From positions 5,567-69,566 of the forward strand of contig CALMGA010000203.1 in the NCBI GenBank assembly GCA_937863205.1: DNA of 64,000 nucleotides. Direction: 5' to 3'. Below the pieces are notes generated by a model. That model saw only the letters and a list, made by a program, of their open reading frames with translations. It had not been told where the DNA came from and ran no database searches. This DNA comes from an uncultured Beijerinckiaceae bacterium (GTDB lineage: Bacteria > Pseudomonadota > Alphaproteobacteria > Rhizobiales > Beijerinckiaceae). A program made the translations under genes and the position numbers. Positions 9,252 through 17,487 of this stretch are shown one piece after another; the first letter of the stretch is position 1, and every line of letters starts with the position of its first letter.

Positions 9252-9530
9252 ATGTCATCTCGTCGTTTTGTTCTTGGTCTGGGCGTCGCCGTGCTGACGA
9301 CCCTCGCGGCGCTGCCGGCTTCGGCCCAGGTTGGCGACTTCTTCTGTTCGACTCTCTCGATCGGCTGCGAGCCGCCACCGCCGCCGCCACCGGCTCCCGC
9401 TCCGGTCGTCGAGCAGCCTGCGCCCAAGAAGGTCCGCAAGGCGCGTAGGGCCGTGCCCAAGCGCACAGCCGCGAAGGCCGATCCCGACAAGGCCGATGCG
9501 GCCAAGGGCGATGCGGCCGCGCCGAAATAA
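9252..9530 (+). CDS. Small secreted Pro/Lys/Ala-rich protein
   Basis: 92 residues. A clear signal peptide (SRRFVLGLGVAVLTTLAAL, cleavage near ASAQ) is followed by a short segment with two cysteines (FFCSTLSIGC). A run of prolines and a Lys/Ala-rich basic tail with KADPDKADAAKGDA repeats come after. A periplasmic or envelope protein is likely. The low-complexity tail resembles histone-like or linker sequences. No family is recognised and function is unknown. Confidence 0.6.
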   Translation: MSSRRFVLGLGVAVLTTLAALPASAQVGDFFCSTLSIGCEPPPPPPPAPAPVVEQPAPKKVRKARRAVPKRTAAKADPDKADAAKGDAAAPK

Positions 9531-9561
9531 GGGAGCTGCCCGGGTCGCCGCGGCGGTCTGA

Positions 9562-9912
9562 TTGTCGGCCGTGCCCGATCTCCCGATCGTATCGCCCCGG
9601 CTGGCGATCACCTATTGCACGCAATGCAACTGGCTTCTGCGCTCTGCCTGGATGGCGCAGGAGTTGTTGTCGACCTTCGCCGCCGATCTCGGTGAGGTCG
9701 CGCTGATCCCCGGCAGCGGCGGCGTCTTCGAGATCACCCTGGCCGGTCACAGGGTCTGGGAGCGCAAGGCCGACGGCGGCTTTCCCGACGTGAAGATCCT
9801 GAAGCAAAGGGTCCGCGACCTGCTCGCGCCCGGACGCGACCTCGGGCATCTCGACCGGGCCCGCGGCGAGGCGGTCACAAGGCGGCCGGAACCTGGCGGA
9901 AGGACGGATTAG
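9562..9912 (+). CDS. SelT/SelW/SelH (Rdx) family protein with CxxC motif
   Basis: About 116 residues from a TTG at 9562; a GTG at 9571 is an alternative. The Rdx thioredoxin-like fold is indicated by ITYCTQCNWLLRSAWMAQELLSTF near the N-terminus, then GEVALIPGSGGVFEITLAG and FPDVKILKQRVRDLLAPGRDLGH. The redox site is CTQC; the position that is selenocysteine in eukaryotic SelW is a cysteine here. Bacterial members are widespread but poorly characterised. A thiol-redox role in the cytosol is inferred. Confidence 0.85.
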   Translation: MSAVPDLPIVSPRLAITYCTQCNWLLRSAWMAQELLSTFAADLGEVALIPGSGGVFEITLAGHRVWERKADGGFPDVKILKQRVRDLLAPGRDLGHLDRARGEAVTRRPEPGGRTD

Positions 9913-9931
9913 CCGCTCTGCGCAGTGCCGA

Positions 9932-11107
9932 TCAAAGCCGCAGCTTCGGCGTCAGCGGCAGAGCGATCAGGCATAGACCCGACATCAGGAAAAAGGCGTG
10001 GCCGCCCAGCGCCGCATAGGTGTGGCCCGAGGCAAGGGTGACGAGCGCCGAGGCAAGTCCCAGGCAGAGCGTCCCGTAGACGGTCTGCGCCGTGCCCGAC
10101 AGGTTTCGAGGAATGGCGACGGCGATCACTTCCATGCAGGCCAGATGCATCAGCGAGAAGGTCAGGCCGTGCGACAGTTCCGTCACCGCGAGCACGGTGG
10201 CGTCCGTGGTTTGCGCGAACACCGCCCAGCGCAGCACGCCGGCGACGGCGGACACGGCCGCGCAGCCGGCGGGGCCGAGCCGCCGGATCAGGGTGGGGCC
10301 GACCCCGACGAAGACGATGATTTCGGACATCACCGCCTCCGACAGCAGAAATCCGACGGTGCCGGCGCCGACGCCGGCCGCCCGCCAATGGATGACGGCG
10401 AAGGTGTCGCTCATCGCATGGCTGCCGATCACCAGCCCGGCGACGAGCAGCGCGCCGCGAAAGGCGGGCGTCGCCAGCACGGCGGCGAGGGCCGCCCTGA
10501 CGTTGACGGTCTCGCCCCGGCGCACGGGTGCGGCCGGCGGCAGCTTAACGACTGCCACCGGGACGGCGAGGAACAGGAGCGAGGAGGCGATGATGATGCT
10601 GGACAGGCCGGCATAGGCCACGAGCTGGCCGCTGGCCAGGGTTCCCAGCAGGTAGCTTGCCGATCCGACGCCGCGAACCCAGCCGTAGGGGTAGCCGCCT
10701 TCCCGCGCGCTGGCGCTCAGGGCGAGCGCATCGGCAAGCGGGTTCAGCGAGCTGATGGCCAGCGCGTGAACCATGCTGATGGCCAGCAGCGGCCCCAGGC
10801 CGGCGGCCGGCAGGTAAAGCAGGCCGAGCGTTCCCGCTCCGACCGAGGCGACGAACAGCACCAGCCGGGTCCCGACCGCATCGGCGGCGACGCCCAGCAG
10901 TGGGCCGCAGGTGAGGCGGACAAGCGTTCCGGCGGTGAGAACGATGCTGATCTCCGGTGCCGACAGAGCTCGCGAGGCGAAAAACGAGGGTAGGAACGGA
11001 GACACCGTGCCGAACGCCCCGAACAACGCCACGTAGAGAAGCGCAAGGAGCGGAAAGGAGGTCGTGGCGAGAGCGGCAGCGGCGAGGCGCCAGTTCGTCA
11101 CCGACAT
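9932..11107 (-). CDS. MFS transporter (MFS_1-like, HcaT-type)
   Basis: About 391 residues from the ATG at 11107; an in-frame ATG at 11146 adds 13 residues, and the frame upstream of that is not membrane-like. Twelve hydrophobic segments fit the major facilitator fold. The sequence FGTVSPFLPSFFASRALSAPEISIVLTAGTLVRLTCGPLLG, with GYPYGWVRGVGSASYLLG further on, resembles 3-phenylpropionate/nucleoside-type permeases of the MFS_1_like family. The substrate is unknown. It lies beside a decayed MFS fragment (11328-11831). Confidence 0.85.
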   Translation of the reverse strand: MSVTNWRLAAAALATTSFPLLALLYVALFGAFGTVSPFLPSFFASRALSAPEISIVLTAGTLVRLTCGPLLGVAADAVGTRLVLFVASVGAGTLGLLYLPAAGLGPLLAISMVHALAISSLNPLADALALSASAREGGYPYGWVRGVGSASYLLGTLASGQLVAYAGLSSIIIASSLLFLAVPVAVVKLPPAAPVRRGETVNVRAALAAVLATPAFRGALLVAGLVIGSHAMSDTFAVIHWRAAGVGAGTVGFLLSEAVMSEIIVFVGVGPTLIRRLGPAGCAAVSAVAGVLRWAVFAQTTDATVLAVTELSHGLTFSLMHLACMEVIAVAIPRNLSGTAQTVYGTLCLGLASALVTLASGHTYAALGGHAFFLMSGLCLIALPLTPKLRL

Positions 11108-11327
11108 CCGGTCAGCCGAAGCGAAGCGGCCGGTGCGCTTGCCCATGCAACGCCGGGGCGGTGCGTCATCGCGGGCGCCCGGACACCGGCATCGGACGGA
11201 AGGGCGCGTGGCGGCTTCCGGGGCAAATCCGACATCGAACAACCCGCAGCGTCGGACCGGATCCGGTCTTCGATCCGATGCTTCGGATCCGCGATGGCGG
11301 CAGGCTCGACGGGAAATGACGAGAGGG

Positions 11328-11831
11328 TCAAGACGAGACCGCCGCCATGCCTGCCGGCCAAGCGCGGGCGGCCAGGCCGGGATCGCTGTTCGCGGCGGTT
11401 CGGGCCTGGGCGAGGAACGGCCGCATGGCACCGCCTGAGGCTTGCAACAGCATGGCGATCCCGGCGCAAAGGACGAGGCCGAGCACGTCGTGCCACGTGG
11501 AGCGGTTATCGCTTTCGCCGCTGCCCGCTTCCAAATGTCCGATGCTTTCGGCTGTCAACCCTACAAAGGCCAGCGAGGAAGCGAAGGCCATCGCCACGAT
11601 CAGCCAAAGGGTGGTGGTGGTGGCGACGATCAGGCTGGCGTCCAGCGCGATCGCGGCGCCGACCGGCGTCGTGGCCATCGGGCCGCTGGCGTCAGCCGGC
11701 ACCATGGCGATGCGGGTGGCGGCCGGATCGAAGCCGCGCGCCCGCAAGTCAACCCCGAGGAAGGGGCCGAAGCCTTCACGAGCTCCGGCCGGTGCGAAGT
11801 TCAGCATATTGGGTGCGACGTTCGTCCGCAC
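11328..11831 (-). pseudogene. Decayed MFS transporter N-terminal remnant
   Basis: The 167-residue frame begins like an MFS protein (NFAPAGAREGFGPFLGVDLRARGFDPAATRIAMV, then TTPVGAAIALDASLIVATTTTLWLIVAMAF). It loses similarity after about residue 95 and never forms a full transporter. Ordinary members read like GLGPFLGVYLQ...G then TPAGALID. Only the first two or three helices are recognisable, so I call it a remnant. It lies directly upstream of the intact MFS gene on the same strand. Function as a protein is unlikely. Confidence 0.55.
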
Positions 11832-11914
11832 ATCTCATCCTTCTACGCCGGTTCGGAAGCTGGAACCGCCAAGCTGGAGTCAACTTAAAGCAGTGATTTC
11901 GAAGAGGACAGAGA

Positions 11915-13111
11915 GTGACCAAGAGTTTTGCGAGGGAGCTGCACGAGGCGCCGCAGGGTATGGTCTCCGAATTGACGGCAGTCGTGGCGGTTCCCATTCG
12001 CAACGAGTGCCAGCGCGTCGCGGCTTGCCTGCAGTCCCTGGCAGGCCAGGTTGGCGTGACGCCCCGCAGCTTGGGCATCCTTTTATTCTTGAACAACTGC
12101 ACGGATGGCACCGCCGATGTCGTCGCTTCGGTGATCCCCGACCTGCCCTGGCCGATCCGCGTCCTCGACGTGACGAGCGATCGCGCGACCGCCGGCTGGG
12201 CCCGTCGCTGCGCGATGGAGGCTGGCGCACGTTGGCTGGAGGAGAGCGGCGCCCGCGACGGTGTGATCCTTACCACGGACGCCGACAGCCGGGTCGGCGC
12301 CGAATGGGTCGAGCGGAACCTCGCCTGCATCGCGGCCGGGGCCGACGCCGTCGCCGGCCGCATCTCGCTCGATTGCGCCGAAGCGGGGCTGCTGCCCGAT
12401 AGCCTGCACGCGCGGGGCAGGCTGGAAGCGCAGTACGAAGCCCTGCTGACAGAGATCGGCGCCAGGCTCGACCCCGAACCGGGCGATCACTGGCCGTGTC
12501 ACTGGACCAACTCAGGCGCGACGCTGGCCGTGCGGCGAAAGGTGTACGACGCCGTCGGCGGCATGCCGGCCCTGCGAAACGGCGAGGATCGCGCCTTCAC
12601 GGCAGCGGTGCAGGCGGCCGGCTACGCCGTGCGCCACGCTCCGGAAATCATGGTCGTCACCTCGGGTCGCCTCGATGGGCGGGCGCCGGGCGGCGCGGCC
12701 GACACGATGCGCCTGCGCTGCGAAGTGCCCGACAGTCCCTGCGACGAACGCCTCGAACGATTGCGCCGGGCGGTGTGGCGGGTCCTGTGGCGCCGTTACC
12801 TCCGGCAGGCCTTCGCCGGGAAGCGACTGGCGTCCTCTCGCGGCTGGTCTACGGCGCTGGGCATCGCCGCCAGCGAGGCCCGGACCATCGCGGAGCTGCC
12901 GACCTTTGGTCAGGCCCACGCCGCGATCGAGGCGGCGAGTCCCCGCTTGGCCTACCTCGCCGTCGAGCCCTCCAGATTGCCCTTGCAGATCAAGCTGGCC
13001 AACGCCCTGGTCAAATTCCTTCGTCGCCCGAAAGCCGAAGGACGTCGAGCCGGTAGCGCTCCGTTCGATCCTGGTGTCGAGGCCGGGCGAACCCAGCCGA
13101 CGCTGCCATGA
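11915..13111 (+). CDS. Family 2 glycosyltransferase
   Basis: 398 residues from a GTG at 11915, preceded by a purine-rich GAAGAGGACAGA. GT2 features: the opening AVVAVPIRNECQRVAACLQSL, a DXD-type TTDADSRVGAEWVERNL, and an acceptor-site block CHWTNSGATLAVRRKVYDAVGGMP with GEDRAFTAAVQAAG. There is no membrane segment, so a cytosolic sugar transferase is expected. It faces the methyltransferase / PIG-L / ACAD operon and overlaps the methyltransferase gene by about 100 bp at the 3' ends. In related genomes these four gene types tend to stay together, which suggests a shared pathway. The acceptor is unknown. Confidence 0.88.
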   Translation: MTKSFARELHEAPQGMVSELTAVVAVPIRNECQRVAACLQSLAGQVGVTPRSLGILLFLNNCTDGTADVVASVIPDLPWPIRVLDVTSDRATAGWARRCAMEAGARWLEESGARDGVILTTDADSRVGAEWVERNLACIAAGADAVAGRISLDCAEAGLLPDSLHARGRLEAQYEALLTEIGARLDPEPGDHWPCHWTNSGATLAVRRKVYDAVGGMPALRNGEDRAFTAAVQAAGYAVRHAPEIMVVTSGRLDGRAPGGAADTMRLRCEVPDSPCDERLERLRRAVWRVLWRRYLRQAFAGKRLASSRGWSTALGIAASEARTIAELPTFGQAHAAIEAASPRLAYLAVEPSRLPLQIKLANALVKFLRRPKAEGRRAGSAPFDPGVEAGRTQPTLP

Positions 13112-13610
13112 AGCGCTCGGCCGCCTCGTCGCCGCTGAGCGAGTAGTTGGTTTCACCGAGCCAATGCACGAGCACGATGTCGCCGTGCGCCCGCATCGCG
13201 CCGCCGACGCGCTCGGCAAGCCGGTCGACATCGCCGCGATCGAGATAATAGACGACTTCCGACAGCACGATGAGATCGAAGCTGCCCTCCGGCCACTCGC
13301 CGGGAACGCGCCGGCGGGCGAACTGCACGTTGGGGAGATCCTCGCAGCGCACCCTCGCCTGAGCCAGCGCCTCTTCGGCGACGTCGATCGACAGCAGCGA
13401 CGCGCACCTTGCGGCAAGCTGCCGAGTCAGCACGCCGATGGAGCAGCCGACTTCGAGGGCGCTGTCGTAGTGCGGCCGGGGCAGGGCGGCGAGCGTCGCG
13501 GCGTACTTCTCCTGCTCGTAGGGGCTCGCGGCGAAACGCCACGGATCGGGATCGCTGGCGTAGAGCGCCTCGAAGTAGGCGGCCGGCATGGAAGTTTCGA
13601 AACGGCTCAT
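13011..13610 (-). CDS. NodS-like SAM-dependent methyltransferase
   Basis: About 199 residues from the ATG at 13610; a GTG at 13619 is an alternative start directly next to the PIG-L stop. The N-terminal FEALYASDPDPWRFAASPYEQEKYAATLAAL and the SAM-binding motif ALEVGCSIGVLTRQLAARC are typical of the nodulation protein S family of N-methyltransferases. IDVAEEALAQARVRC and FDLIVLSEVVYYL complete the Rossmann core. It is in an apparent operon with the deacetylase and acyl-CoA dehydrogenase-like genes. Methylation of an amine freed by the deacetylase is a plausible but untested role. Confidence 0.85.
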   Translation of the reverse strand: MSRFETSMPAAYFEALYASDPDPWRFAASPYEQEKYAATLAALPRPHYDSALEVGCSIGVLTRQLAARCASLLSIDVAEEALAQARVRCEDLPNVQFARRRVPGEWPEGSFDLIVLSEVVYYLDRGDVDRLAERVGGAMRAHGDIVLVHWLGETNYSLSGDEAAERFMAASAGFARPRHQDRTERYRLDVLRLSGDEGI

Positions 13611-13619
13611 GGCGAACAC

Positions 13620-14354
13620 TCAGGCGTGGATCAGGATCTCGTAGGGGCCGGCGAAGTTGGCCAGCATTCCGGAGGTGAGGCGGAAACCGTCGGGATCATC
13701 GTCGATCAGATCACTCACCTGCGAGCGATGGGCCGCGATGGCGGCGAGCTTGGCCGGCACGTGTTGTGACATGTCGAGGCGCAGGCCGGTCGGCGCGGGA
13801 CCGACCTCGCTGTCGCGCGGCAGCGTCCAACCCCAGATCGGATAGAAGAAGATGCGGGCCGCGCCAAGCCGGGCCCGTGCGCCCGTGACGAGCGCGGCCG
13901 ATGCGACGTGGTCGCAATGGGGATCGTGCGGCCAGCTCACGCACACCGCTCCGGCGGCGCAGGCCGCAGCCAGGGCGACGATGGTCTCTCGCGCCGCCTC
14001 GGCATCCGGCCCGTCGCAGGGCACGGCGCGGTCGGCGAGGCGCAGAAAGGTGATCGCGCTCGCCGCGAGGCCGAGTTCGCCGGCCGCGGCGCGGGTTTCG
14101 TCTTCCCGCAGCGCCTGCAACCTCGCGCGGGGATAAAGCCGCGACCGGGGATGCGACCCCGTGCCGTCGCTGACGACGAGCAGGCGCACGTCGACGCCGC
14201 CGGCGCAGGCGGCGGCGATGAGGCCGCCGCAGCCCAGGCTCTCGTCGTCGGGATGGGGAGCAACGACGAGCAGCCCGCCGGTGTTGACCACCGCGCCGAG
14301 GTCGGCGACCGGCAAGGCCTCGGCGCGGGCGAAAAAGGCTGCGGCGTTCATCAC
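13620..14354 (-). CDS. PIG-L / LmbE family N-deacetylase
   Basis: 244 residues. The zinc-binding motif PHPDDESLGCGG lies near the N-terminus and the second metal motif PHCDHVASAALV near the centre. LLVVSDGTGSH and ITFLRLADRAVP are further family positions. PIG-L enzymes remove acetyl groups from N-acetylglucosamine-type sugars. The stop codon lies next to the methyltransferase start, and the gene begins 25 bp after the acyl-CoA dehydrogenase stop, so the three form one operon. Deacetylation of a sugar intermediate is inferred. Confidence 0.9.
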   Translation of the reverse strand: MMNAAAFFARAEALPVADLGAVVNTGGLLVVAPHPDDESLGCGGLIAAACAGGVDVRLLVVSDGTGSHPRSRLYPRARLQALREDETRAAAGELGLAASAITFLRLADRAVPCDGPDAEAARETIVALAAACAAGAVCVSWPHDPHCDHVASAALVTGARARLGAARIFFYPIWGWTLPRDSEVGPAPTGLRLDMSQHVPAKLAAIAAHRSQVSDLIDDDPDGFRLTSGMLANFAGPYEILIHA

Positions 14355-14379
14355 GCCGGTCCGTCGGCATGGGGAACGA

Positions 14380-15546
14380 TCACGAAGCTCGGCCGCCCTG
14401 CAGATGAAAGGCCGCCGCCGACATCAGCGAAACGTCGAGGGCTGGCTGGCGGAGATAGGTGGACAGGTCGCGGATGATGCGTTCCAGCGGATTCGGACGC
14501 AGGAAGCATTTGAGGCCAAGCGCCTTCTGGGCGAGGGGGATCACCTGCAGCGCGGCCGCCTCGAAAGCGTTGCGGGCGAGGTCGACGTAGGCGTCGACCG
14601 TTGCGGGATCGGCTCCCGCGCCCTCGGTCCGGATCCCTTTGACCCAACTGCCTTCAGCCATGGCGCAGGCCTGCCGGACCCAGAGGCGGGCGGTTTCCAC
14701 GGCGATCAGGGCTTCGCCGAAGCGGGCGAGCTGGAGCGGGTGCTCGCGGTGAGGGCTGGCGCCGAGCTGCTCGCGGTATTCGTCGAGGAGGCCGAGCAGG
14801 CCGCCGAGCTGCACGGCGATGACCCGCCACGCGCCGCCGCGGAAGAACGGCGGCTTGAGGTAGTCGCCGGCGCGGCCCACGATCTCGTCGGCGGCGACCG
14901 CAAGGCCGGAAAACGACACGGTTCCCGTCGCGGTCGCGCGCATGCCGTGAGCCGTCCACCCGCTGGCATCGACGCGACCGCCGTCGACGTCAGGGATCAG
15001 CATCAGCGATCCGTCGTTATCGTCGGCGGCGACGAGGGGGCGGCGGACGAATCCCGAACCGGAGGCGAGCACCTTGTGGCCCTGGAGAACGGGTCGGCTC
15101 CCGCTACGGTCGAGGCGCAGCGGCGGACCGGCCATCCACACGCCGCTGAGGCGTCCGGCCCGCGCTTCGCTCAGCAGCAGGTTGAGGTTGGCCGTCGAGC
15201 CGTATCGCCTGACAAGGACGACCGCATTGACGTGTCCCTCGTAAAGGCGCCCCAGCGCGAGGCTGCCGCGCCCCAGCGCGGTCAGCACGTCGCGCAGCTC
15301 CGCCGCGTTCTCGCCAATGCCGAGCCCGGTGCCGCCCATCGCCGGAGGGAACGGGGCGTGCAGCAGGCCGGTTCGCGCGAGAAGCGCCACGTCTCCGGCG
15401 GGAAAGGATCCATCGCCGTCGGGAACGCGCTGCCGGGCGATCCCCGCGACATGCCGCGCCGCGGTGAGCGGCGCGTCCGGCCATTCTCCGTCGAAGTCGG
15501 CACCATCGTCGGGCCGGGAAATCAGAACCGCATTTTCCATCAGCAT
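14380..15546 (-). CDS. Acyl-CoA dehydrogenase-like flavoprotein
   Basis: 388 residues from an ATG at 15546; the frame is open further upstream but that part is Arg/Pro rich without family features. It resembles the acyl-CoA/acyl-ACP dehydrogenase fold: an N-terminal helical domain (LLARTGLLHAPFPPAMGGTGLG), a middle domain (GVWMAGPPLRL, GHKVLASGSGFVRRPLVAA, GMRATATGTVSFSGLAVAADEIVG) and a C-terminal helical domain ending LSTYLRQPALDVSLMSAAAFHLQ. It is the first gene of the operon with PIG-L and the NodS-like methyltransferase. The usual glutamate base is hard to place, so the reaction is uncertain. Confidence 0.82.
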   Translation of the reverse strand: MLMENAVLISRPDDGADFDGEWPDAPLTAARHVAGIARQRVPDGDGSFPAGDVALLARTGLLHAPFPPAMGGTGLGIGENAAELRDVLTALGRGSLALGRLYEGHVNAVVLVRRYGSTANLNLLLSEARAGRLSGVWMAGPPLRLDRSGSRPVLQGHKVLASGSGFVRRPLVAADDNDGSLMLIPDVDGGRVDASGWTAHGMRATATGTVSFSGLAVAADEIVGRAGDYLKPPFFRGGAWRVIAVQLGGLLGLLDEYREQLGASPHREHPLQLARFGEALIAVETARLWVRQACAMAEGSWVKGIRTEGAGADPATVDAYVDLARNAFEAAALQVIPLAQKALGLKCFLRPNPLERIIRDLSTYLRQPALDVSLMSAAAFHLQGGRAS

Positions 15547-15704
15547 CCACTCAATCCCGATGCCAACGCCGGCCGTCCACCTTCGTTCGAGATGCGCCGA
15601 ACTCCTGGCTGCGGCGAATTCTGCCACCCGCCCGGTTGGCGGACAGGTTGCCTCAGGCGCCGGCGGCCGGCATTCTCGGCGCGAGACGGGATGGCGAGGC
15701 GGCG

Positions 15705-16025
15705 ATGCAGGACGAAGCCATGCGGTGGCGCTCCACGGCGAGCGCTCCCAAGGACGGATCACGGATCATCGCGGTGATCCGCGGCGGCGAGCAGGGCACC
15801 GCCGACGTCGACGTGGTGCGCTGGTCCAAGCCGCGCAACGCCGCCGACCCCTGCTGGACCTCGACCGATTCGACCTTTGACTGCGCGATCATCTACGAGG
15901 ACTGGGAGGTGACGCACTGGATGCCGCTGCCGGGCAGCATGCCCGGCGTGCGCACGCCCGACCTGGCCTCGTCCCTGCCGGCCTTCCCGCACGACGGCGA
16001 GGAGATCGGCGGTTCCGGGATCTGA
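15705..16025 (+). CDS. Small protein with DUF551-like features
   Basis: About 106 residues from the ATG at 15705. The N-terminal [19 protein letters not shown] and the tryptophan-rich segment ending [12 protein letters not shown] match the pattern of DUF551-type proteins. These are often phage-borne or chromosomal orphans. There is no signal peptide or membrane segment. Function is unknown; the gene stands alone between the divergent dehydrogenase operon and rpmE. Confidence 0.6.
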   Translation: MQDEAMRWRSTASAPKDGSRIIAVIRGGEQGTADVDVVRWSKPRNAADPCWTSTDSTFDCAIIYEDWEVTHWMPLPGSMPGVRTPDLASSLPAFPHDGEEIGGSGI

Positions 16026-16036
16026 ACAGCCCGGCC

Positions 16037-16065
16037 TTGCTGCCCGCCGGCGCGACCTTTATACG
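16037..16065 (+). promoter_or_regulatory. Putative sigma70-type promoter of rpmE
   Basis: TTGCTG at 16037-16042 and TATACG at 16060-16065 have an ideal 17-bp spacing and lie about 90 bp upstream of the rpmE ATG. Function is inferred from the match alone. Confidence 0.55.
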
Positions 16066-16153
16066 CCGGGCTTGGATCGAGCCGGCGAAACGCATCTCGC
16101 CGCCAGCGCACCCCGCCCGACGGCGAACGGGCGCGAAACCGGAAAGCCAGGCC

Positions 16154-16390
16154 ATGAAGTCCGATATCCACCCGACCTACCACACCATCAAGGTCGTGAT
16201 GACCGACGGCACCGAGTTCACCACGCGCTCGACCTATGGCTCGGCCGGCGACACTCTGAACCTCGACATCGACCCCAAGACGCATCCGGCCTGGACCGGC
16301 GGCTCGCAGCAGCTGCTCGACCGGGGTGGCCGCCTGTCGCGCTTCAACTCGCGTTTCGGCAACCTGACGATCGGCGCCAAGAAGGGCTGA
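16154..16390 (+). CDS. rpmE: 50S ribosomal protein bL31
   Basis: 78 residues starting [19 protein letters not shown], typical of bL31. [27 protein letters not shown] is the conserved C-terminal core. The zinc-binding cysteines of the C+ form are absent, so this is a zinc-independent form. A ribosome binding site (GGAAAG) lies 7 bp before the ATG. The protein helps form the bridge between ribosomal subunits. Confidence 0.95.
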   Translation: MKSDIHPTYHTIKVVMTDGTEFTTRSTYGSAGDTLNLDIDPKTHPAWTGGSQQLLDRGGRLSRFNSRFGNLTIGAKKG

Positions 16391-16433
16391 CGAGCAGGAC
16401 TGACGAGCAAGGCTGACGCCTTCCCCGCCGGAC

Positions 16434-17189
16434 TCATCGGGGCGGGGTGGCCGGCCCGGCTTCGACCCGCTCCCAGCCGCTCATGCCCAACCGCTCCTGC
16501 GGCAGGAAACGAGCCTTGTAGGCCATCTTCTTCGAGCCCTCGACCCAGTAACCGAGATAAAGGTGGGGCAGGCCGAGGCGCTTCGCCCGCCGGATATGGT
16601 CGAGGATCATGAAGGTGCCGAGCGAGCGGGCCTGCTCGCCCGGCTCGTAGAACGAGTACACCATCGACAGGCCATCGGCGAGCAGGTCGGTGAGGCAGAT
16701 GGCGATCAGCCGGCCGGGCGCCGTCGACGTGCCGCCCAGGCGATATTCCAGCAGCCGCGTTTCCACATGGCTGTCCTCGACCATCATCGAATAGTCGAGC
16801 ACCGTCATGTCGGCCATGCCGCCGTCGGTGTGGCGGGCGTCGAGGTAGCTGCGAAACAGCGCGTACTGCTCGGAGGTCGGCTCGGCCCGCACCACCACGC
16901 TACGCGCGTCGGCGTTGCGCTCCTCGACGCGGCGCAGGTTGCGCGACAGGGCGAACTCATCGACCTTGACGCGGACGGACACGCACGAGCGGCAGTTCTC
17001 GCAGGCCGGGCGGTAGGCGATCGTTTGCGAGCGACGGAAGCCGGACTGGGTGAGCGTGTCGTTGAGCCCGGCGGCGCGCTTGCCGATGAGGTGGGTGAAG
17101 ACCTTCCGCTCGTCGCGGCTGGGAAGATAGGGGCAGGGCGAAGGCGCCGTGAGGTAGAATTGCGGGGCGTCGCGCGGCTCTCTCGACAC
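16434..17189 (-). CDS. bpt: Aspartate/glutamate leucyltransferase (Bpt)
   Basis: 251 residues from a GTG at 17189 ([22 protein letters not shown]); the longer in-frame extension lacks similarity. Family blocks: [37 protein letters not shown] with the cysteine cluster, [21 protein letters not shown], and [22 protein letters not shown]. Bpt adds leucine to N-terminal Asp or Glu, creating N-degrons for ClpS/ClpAP. It is convergent with rpmE across 43 bp. Confidence 0.95.
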   Translation of the reverse strand: MSREPRDAPQFYLTAPSPCPYLPSRDERKVFTHLIGKRAAGLNDTLTQSGFRRSQTIAYRPACENCRSCVSVRVKVDEFALSRNLRRVEERNADARSVVVRAEPTSEQYALFRSYLDARHTDGGMADMTVLDYSMMVEDSHVETRLLEYRLGGTSTAPGRLIAICLTDLLADGLSMVYSFYEPGEQARSLGTFMILDHIRRAKRLGLPHLYLGYWVEGSKKMAYKARFLPQERLGMSGWERVEAGPATPPR

Positions 17190-17487
17190 TCTGAGATCCC
17201 GAACACCAGAACGGTCTGGCCTTCGGCAGGATAGACGCTGCTGGCCAAGCCGCAAGGGGATGCCGCGTTGTTCGTGCGCCGCAGAGGGTGTCACCGACGC
17301 GCTCTCGCTGTGTCGCTCAAGGGGTCGCGGGTGATCGGGCCGGCCCCAACGAGCGCGTCGGTCGTGGCACAGTGGCGCCGAGGCGTGAAGGAAGGCTTAA
17401 GGCTTGCCCGACGGCGCGTCCGGCCGCCGCCGTTTCGGCCGAGGCCGATGAAGGGCGGCGGCGAACTCGTCCATGAGGAGCGGCAGG

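Noticed and set aside
13011..13111. Truncating the GT2 gene to remove the overlap with the methyltransferase
   Set aside because: Both frames end in stop codons that give plausible C-termini and no earlier stop exists, so I kept both.
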